Part shown: in pieces, positions 5,056-7,739 of the stretch
Position numbering within the stretch: the stretch's first letter is position 1
Layout of the letters: every line of letters starts with the position of its first letter
Assembly: GCA_005240105.1 (NCBI GenBank)
Contig: SBAT01000121.1
Span: forward strand, 1-7,739
Reading direction: 5' to 3'
Origin: Chloroflexota bacterium
GTDB taxonomy: Bacteria; Cyanobacteriota; Vampirovibrionia; Obscuribacterales; Obscuribacteraceae
Length of the DNA stretch: 7,739 bases
Translations under genes and position numbers: made by a program
The notes under the pieces: generated by a model
Database searches by the model: none
Told to the model about the DNA's origin: nothing
What the model saw: the letters and a program-made list of their open reading frames with translations, nothing else

Positions 5056-5715
5056 ATGACCATCTTGATGAACATCCTGCTCTTGATAATGGCCGCTCTC
5101 TTCGTTCTCCTTGCATTCCTTGGCGGTTCCTTAGGAGCCCATCTCGGATCTGCGGGCGGACCAACATCATTCCTCCTGGGTGGCATAATCGGCTCCGCCA
5201 TCTCTGCCGGAATCGCCTATTTCCTCGCGTCCCTTATAACAGACACGCTATGCAATTCCGAGACCGTGCAACGAGTTACAAGTCTCGGCTTTGCTCTCCT
5301 CTGCTTCGCTGCCGGTCTATATGATCCAATTACCGGCGTAGCCAACACCTTCCGTACTGCCGCATACCTACGCGATGCCGCTCCTGTTATGAAACAGGAA
5401 GGACTCGAACAATTCAAGGCAATAGACAGTGATGGGAATTCTGTTCTGACAGAGCAAGAGCTCAACTCAGCTTTGCAAAACAGCAATCTCAATGACAGAA
5501 GCAAGTCCGCCGTTAAAGACTTGAGGTCTTATTTAAGCGAAGTAGGCCATGTCATCAATAAACGTAGCTATCCGGTGACTAGCATCATCATGTGTGGAAA
5601 GACCTGCATTCCAACAACAACAATACACACCGACTACACCTACGGAATAAACACCAGCGATCTGGAGAGCTATCCGGCAAAAGTCAAGGACACCTACAAA
5701 AGCTGGCAGCACTAA
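5056..5715 (+). CDS. Membrane protein with single EF-hand loop, 219 aa
   Basis: AAGGAG at 5044-5049 stands 6 bases before the ATG at 5056. An in-frame ATG at 5035 precedes that SD and is rejected. Residues 3-22 form a first membrane helix, residues 37-62 a second, Gly-rich one (SFLLGGIIGSAISAGIAYFLASLI), with GGSLGAHLGSAGG between them. Residues 74-90 (VTSLGFALLCFAAGLYD) are a probable third. At 124-135 lies DSDGNSVLTEQE, a good EF-hand loop: Asp at 1 and 3, Asn at 5, Leu at 8, Glu at 12. Position 6 is Ser, where Gly is usual. It is flanked by helical FKAI and LNSAL. A lone EF-hand in a bacterial membrane protein suggests Ca2+ binding or sensing. A CGKTC pair lies near residue 180. I do not recognise the family. 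The 5743 gene follows after 27 bases, likely in one operon. Confidence 0.75.
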   Translation: MTILMNILLLIMAALFVLLAFLGGSLGAHLGSAGGPTSFLLGGIIGSAISAGIAYFLASLITDTLCNSETVQRVTSLGFALLCFAAGLYDPITGVANTFRTAAYLRDAAPVMKQEGLEQFKAIDSDGNSVLTEQELNSALQNSNLNDRSKSAVKDLRSYLSEVGHVINKRSYPVTSIIMCGKTCIPTTTIHTDYTYGINTSDLESYPAKVKDTYKSWQH

Positions 5716-5742
5716 CGACAGTTCATTACCTAAGGAGTACCA

Positions 5743-6756
5743 ATGGAAAACCTTATCGCATTTATCATCATCATCGCCGGCATCGCTTTCTTAGCGGTGT
5801 CCCTTCTGTTAGCCAGAGCCATGAAGTCCCAAACCGCCAACCCCGTGCACACCAAGGAGAATTCAAATATGTCTTCCAACCCTTCCGTTATCGCCACAGC
5901 TTCCGCCGACTTCACCGCAATACAAGTAGAAACAAGCACCGCAGAAGTCAAAATCCAGTACGGCGACGTAGAGGAAATCATAGTCGAGGGCAACAATGTC
6001 GATGAGTTTGTCACATCAACCAAAAACGACAGATTCACAATCACCGAAAAATGCGCACCAGGAGTTAGAACTGGCGGAATATCAATCGGCGGCAGCGTAT
6101 TTGGTTCGTCAATGATCGTCAGCAATGGCAGCATCACGAACGTTCGACAGTCCTCATCCGGTGGAAAACAGACAGTAAGCGTCAACGGAAAAACAATATC
6201 CGTTCCAGCCAACGCCAGTATTTCCGTCATCAACGGCAAAGTATTCGTTAACGGCAAAGAGTACGACGGCCAAGATGCTCAACCATCAGAAGTCAAAGAG
6301 CGCAACAAACTAATTGTCACAATTCCGAGATACTGCACAAGCAATCTCTCACTCGAAGCAAGTGGCATATCCACAATCGACCTAGCGGGATGGTCCAGCT
6401 TCGGGCTAACTGCAACGCTCGACGGCTCCTCGCACTTAAAAGCCGGCAATCTTTCAGTGGATTCGTTCACCTGCTCCGTAGACGGTGTTTCACAAGCCAG
6501 CTTCAACACAGTCGACTGCTCCAAGGCAAGGCTTTCCACCGACGGTACCTCCAAATTGACTATCAACAAGCTGGCAAGCGAAGAACTTAAAGCAGAAGCC
6601 GACGGCGTTTCCCACATCACGGTCCACGACGGTCACGGCCGAAGAGGATCACTGGAGACAGATGGAGTGTCCTCAATTTCCCTCTTCGGCAACTTCGACA
6701 ATGTCTCTCGCAACAAAAACGGGATAAGCACAATCACGGTTCAAAAGCGAGGATAA
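5743..6756 (+). CDS. Membrane-anchored DUF2807-like beta-repeat protein, 337 aa
   Basis: AAGGAG at 5732-5737 is 5 bases before the ATG. Residues 4-24 (LIAFIIIIAGIAFLAVSLLLA) form a membrane anchor, followed by R, K and a short linker. From about residue 54 the protein reads like DUF2807 (head GIN domain, putative adhesin): FTAIQVETSTAEVKIQYGD, then EIIVEG, and later LIVTIPRYCTSNLSLEASGIS. A Gly/Ser insert (about 104-142) and an NGK-rich hairpin segment (147-172) interrupt it. From 207 on, [D/S]G-x-S motifs recur at 207, 227, 247, 267, 287 and 307, with NGIS at 326. This is a 20-residue ladder expected of a beta-helix. DUF2807 proteins are mostly exported with unproven function. Here the charges after the helix favour a cytoplasmic body. 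An internal SD and ATG at 5869 could yield a soluble form. Confidence 0.8.
   Translation: MENLIAFIIIIAGIAFLAVSLLLARAMKSQTANPVHTKENSNMSSNPSVIATASADFTAIQVETSTAEVKIQYGDVEEIIVEGNNVDEFVTSTKNDRFTITEKCAPGVRTGGISIGGSVFGSSMIVSNGSITNVRQSSSGGKQTVSVNGKTISVPANASISVINGKVFVNGKEYDGQDAQPSEVKERNKLIVTIPRYCTSNLSLEASGISTIDLAGWSSFGLTATLDGSSHLKAGNLSVDSFTCSVDGVSQASFNTVDCSKARLSTDGTSKLTINKLASEELKAEADGVSHITVHDGHGRRGSLETDGVSSISLFGNFDNVSRNKNGISTITVQKRG
5854..5871 (+). promoter_or_regulatory. Internal SD and in-frame ATG in the 5743 gene
   Basis: AAGGAG at 5854-5859 stands 9 bases before an in-frame ATG at 5869 (Met43). Translation from there gives MSSNPSVIATASADF and onward, about 295 residues comprising the whole DUF2807-like body without the membrane anchor. 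Confidence 0.5.
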
Positions 6757-6790
6757 CTAAACCCAAAGCAAGACCCATATCACGATTCCA

Positions 6791-6827
6791 ACAAGCCGGT
6801 GGACTCGTCCATCGGCTTGTCCTTTTC
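6791..6827 (+). terminator. Intrinsic terminator after the 5743 gene
   Basis: ACAAGCCG (6791-6798) pairs with CGGCTTGT (6813-6820). A G-T wobble and a TGGA/TCCA inner stem then continue it to a CTCG tetraloop, so the fold has 13 pairs and no bulge. CCTTTTC follows. Only 2 bases separate this tail from the GGAGGAG SD (6829-6835) of the 6842 gene. Confidence 0.85.
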
Positions 6828-6841
6828 TGGAGGAGCCATCT

Positions 6842-7396
6842 ATGAACATCCTTAAAATGCGTTACGACATCAAGATACCAATGCATGTGCTCCTCATTAT
6901 AGACATGCAGCCCACGTGGTCGACATCCAACGACGCCGAGCTGCAAGAGCGCATACAAGATCTAATCCGTTGGTCAATGTACCACGGCTGTCCGATCATC
7001 TTCCTTGAATACCGCCCAACCGGCACTAAAGGAACAGAATGGTCAACGCAAGAAAGCCTGATCAAACTAGTGCGCAACGAAGGCTACGATCGCTACAAGG
7101 AAGTGCCGAAGAACAAAGTTGACGGTTCGTCGCAAGCCATCGAAGCAATGGCTTGCTATCCCGTAAATCGTCTCCTGGTCACCGGCGTCGACGCAAACTG
7201 CTGCGTCATCGACACCGTTGCCGGCATCGCCAAAAAGCAACCCACAACTACCATCGAGGTAATTCGCAACGCCTGCCGCGCCTCGAAACCGGAGATCTAC
7301 AACGACGAGAGCTTCTGGAAGAAATTCTCAACGCTCGACAACGTCCGCGTCTGCACATCCCAAGCCACCACGGAGAATCCCTATGTCTTCCGATGA
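6842..7396 (+). CDS. Isochorismatase-family cysteine hydrolase, 184 aa
   Basis: GGAGGAG at 6829-6835 lies 6 bases before the ATG. The protein has the isochorismatase-like alpha/beta fold in its usual length. HVLLIIDMQPTW gives the catalytic Asp21. VPKNKVDGSS supplies Lys90, and LLVTGVDANCCVIDT gives the nucleophile Cys121 after the conserved G of the oxyanion turn. All three triad residues are thus present. The segment where nicotinamidases carry the metal-binding DxH reads FLEYRPTGTKGTEW and lacks that motif, so a PncA-type zinc nicotinamidase is unlikely. The substrate (amide, carbamate or vinyl ether) cannot be told. There is no signal or membrane segment, so it should be cytosolic. It is the catalytically intact relative of the 4313 product, and both share an SFW motif near the C-terminus. 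Its last 14 bases overlap the 7383 gene, so the two are likely translationally coupled. Confidence 0.88.
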   Translation: MNILKMRYDIKIPMHVLLIIDMQPTWSTSNDAELQERIQDLIRWSMYHGCPIIFLEYRPTGTKGTEWSTQESLIKLVRNEGYDRYKEVPKNKVDGSSQAIEAMACYPVNRLLVTGVDANCCVIDTVAGIAKKQPTTTIEVIRNACRASKPEIYNDESFWKKFSTLDNVRVCTSQATTENPYVFR

Positions 7397-7739
7397 AAAC
7401 AACTTGACCGCGCTCGCCAGACGAGAAAGCGAGATTCGCGAAGCGCTCTATGCGAATCAAAAACAAGTGGCAGTACTCAACGAGCGGTACCAAGAGTTGT
7501 TCATCGAACTCAAAAGTATCGAAAACAAGAACGCCGCACTAGAGCGTCAATCACAAAATGTCCAATACACACTCGACAAGGAGGTCGATACAATGCCTAA
7601 GCTCATATTCTTCATGGTTCTCTACACACTCCTCCCATTAACGTGGGCATTCTATTGGCTCGTTGGCTTCCTTGCATGCTGGGCTTTTCACATCGTACGC
7701 ACAAGTGTTCTGCAGCTTGCAAATCTTCTCATTGTGTTA
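7383..7739 (+). CDS. Coiled-coil membrane protein, 3'-truncated by window edge
   Basis: GGAGA at 7372-7376 precedes the ATG at 7383, which overlaps the end of the hydrolase gene in another frame. The frame is open to the last base (119 residues). Residues 5-66 are charged and heptad-like (ARRESEIREALY, VLNERYQELFIELKSIENKNAALERQ), a probable coiled coil. Residues 74-103 are very hydrophobic and Trp/Phe-rich (LIFFMVLYTLLPLTW, FYWLVGFLACWAF), enough for one long or two short membrane helices. Another hydrophobic stretch begins at 109. I do not recognise the family. A second SD and an in-frame ATG at 7593 (Met71) lie exactly between the coiled coil and the membrane part. The locus may therefore make a long and a short product, or may be two genes whose separating stop is gone. 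Confidence 0.7.
   Translation, partial: MSSDENNLTALARRESEIREALYANQKQVAVLNERYQELFIELKSIENKNAALERQSQNVQYTLDKEVDTMPKLIFFMVLYTLLPLTWAFYWLVGFLACWAFHIVRTSVLQLANLLIVL
7578..7595 (+). promoter_or_regulatory. Internal SD and in-frame ATG in the 7383 gene
   Basis: AAGGAGG at 7578-7584 stands 8 bases before an in-frame ATG at 7593. It is stronger than the SD of the upstream start at 7383. Translation from it would begin MPKLIFFMVLYTLLP and give the membrane part alone. Confidence 0.55.

Noticed and set aside
5730..6257. 175-codon open frame on the - strand
   Set aside because: It is antisense to the DUF2807-like gene, where the + strand has an SD, an anchor and a domain match.
6842..7396. Nicotinamidase (pncA) assignment
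   Set aside because: The triad fits the superfamily, but the metal-binding DxH segment of zinc nicotinamidases is absent, so the substrate is left open.

Overview
This is a bacterial window of intermediate GC. Every supported gene lies on the + strand, and nearly every gene has its own strong Shine-Dalgarno (SD) sequence of the AAGGAG/GGAGG type 5-10 bases before an ATG. TGA, TAA and TAG all act as stops, so the code is standard. The + strand is conspicuously rich in A and C, both in codons and in the leaders before genes. I cannot name the organism. Dense small hypothetical genes and palindromic intergenic repeats ending in TTGTCAT would suit many lineages, including Patescibacteria/Saccharibacteria, but that is a guess. 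I saw no tRNA, rRNA, CRISPR array, transposase or phage gene, and no promoter I would defend.

Layout. Positions 2-433 hold the 3' part of a MESH1-like (SpoT-type HD) alarmone hydrolase. Positions 446-4099 hold six small genes that I do not recognise (446, 1240, 2054, 2385, 2871 and 3680). One of them has an N-terminal membrane anchor. The gene at 4313-4924 encodes a divergent isochorismatase-fold protein that has lost all three catalytic triad residues. The gene at 5056-5715 encodes a membrane protein with a cytosolic-type region holding one EF-hand loop. It is followed after 27 bases by a membrane-anchored DUF2807-like beta-repeat protein (5743-6756) with an exact 20-residue ladder. Positions 6842-7396 encode an isochorismatase-family hydrolase with an intact Asp-Lys-Cys triad, clearly related to the degenerate protein at 4313. 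A coiled-coil membrane protein overlaps its end and runs off the window (7383-7739).

Intergenic gaps carry most of the structure. Three hairpin terminators sit at about 3631, 4118 and 6791. A family of palindromic elements has three copies with both ends (1044-1181, 1893-2010, 4172-4282) and partial copies at 4149-4165 and 4930-4969. Two further hairpins lie at 976-1032 and 4977-5014.

How the genes work together is not shown by the sequence. The best-supported links are the pairing of an apparently active hydrolase with its dead paralogue, probable co-transcription of 5056 with 5743, and likely translational coupling of 6842 with 7383. Two genes (5743 and 7383) contain an in-frame internal SD plus ATG exactly at the boundary between membrane and soluble parts. 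They could therefore make two products each.
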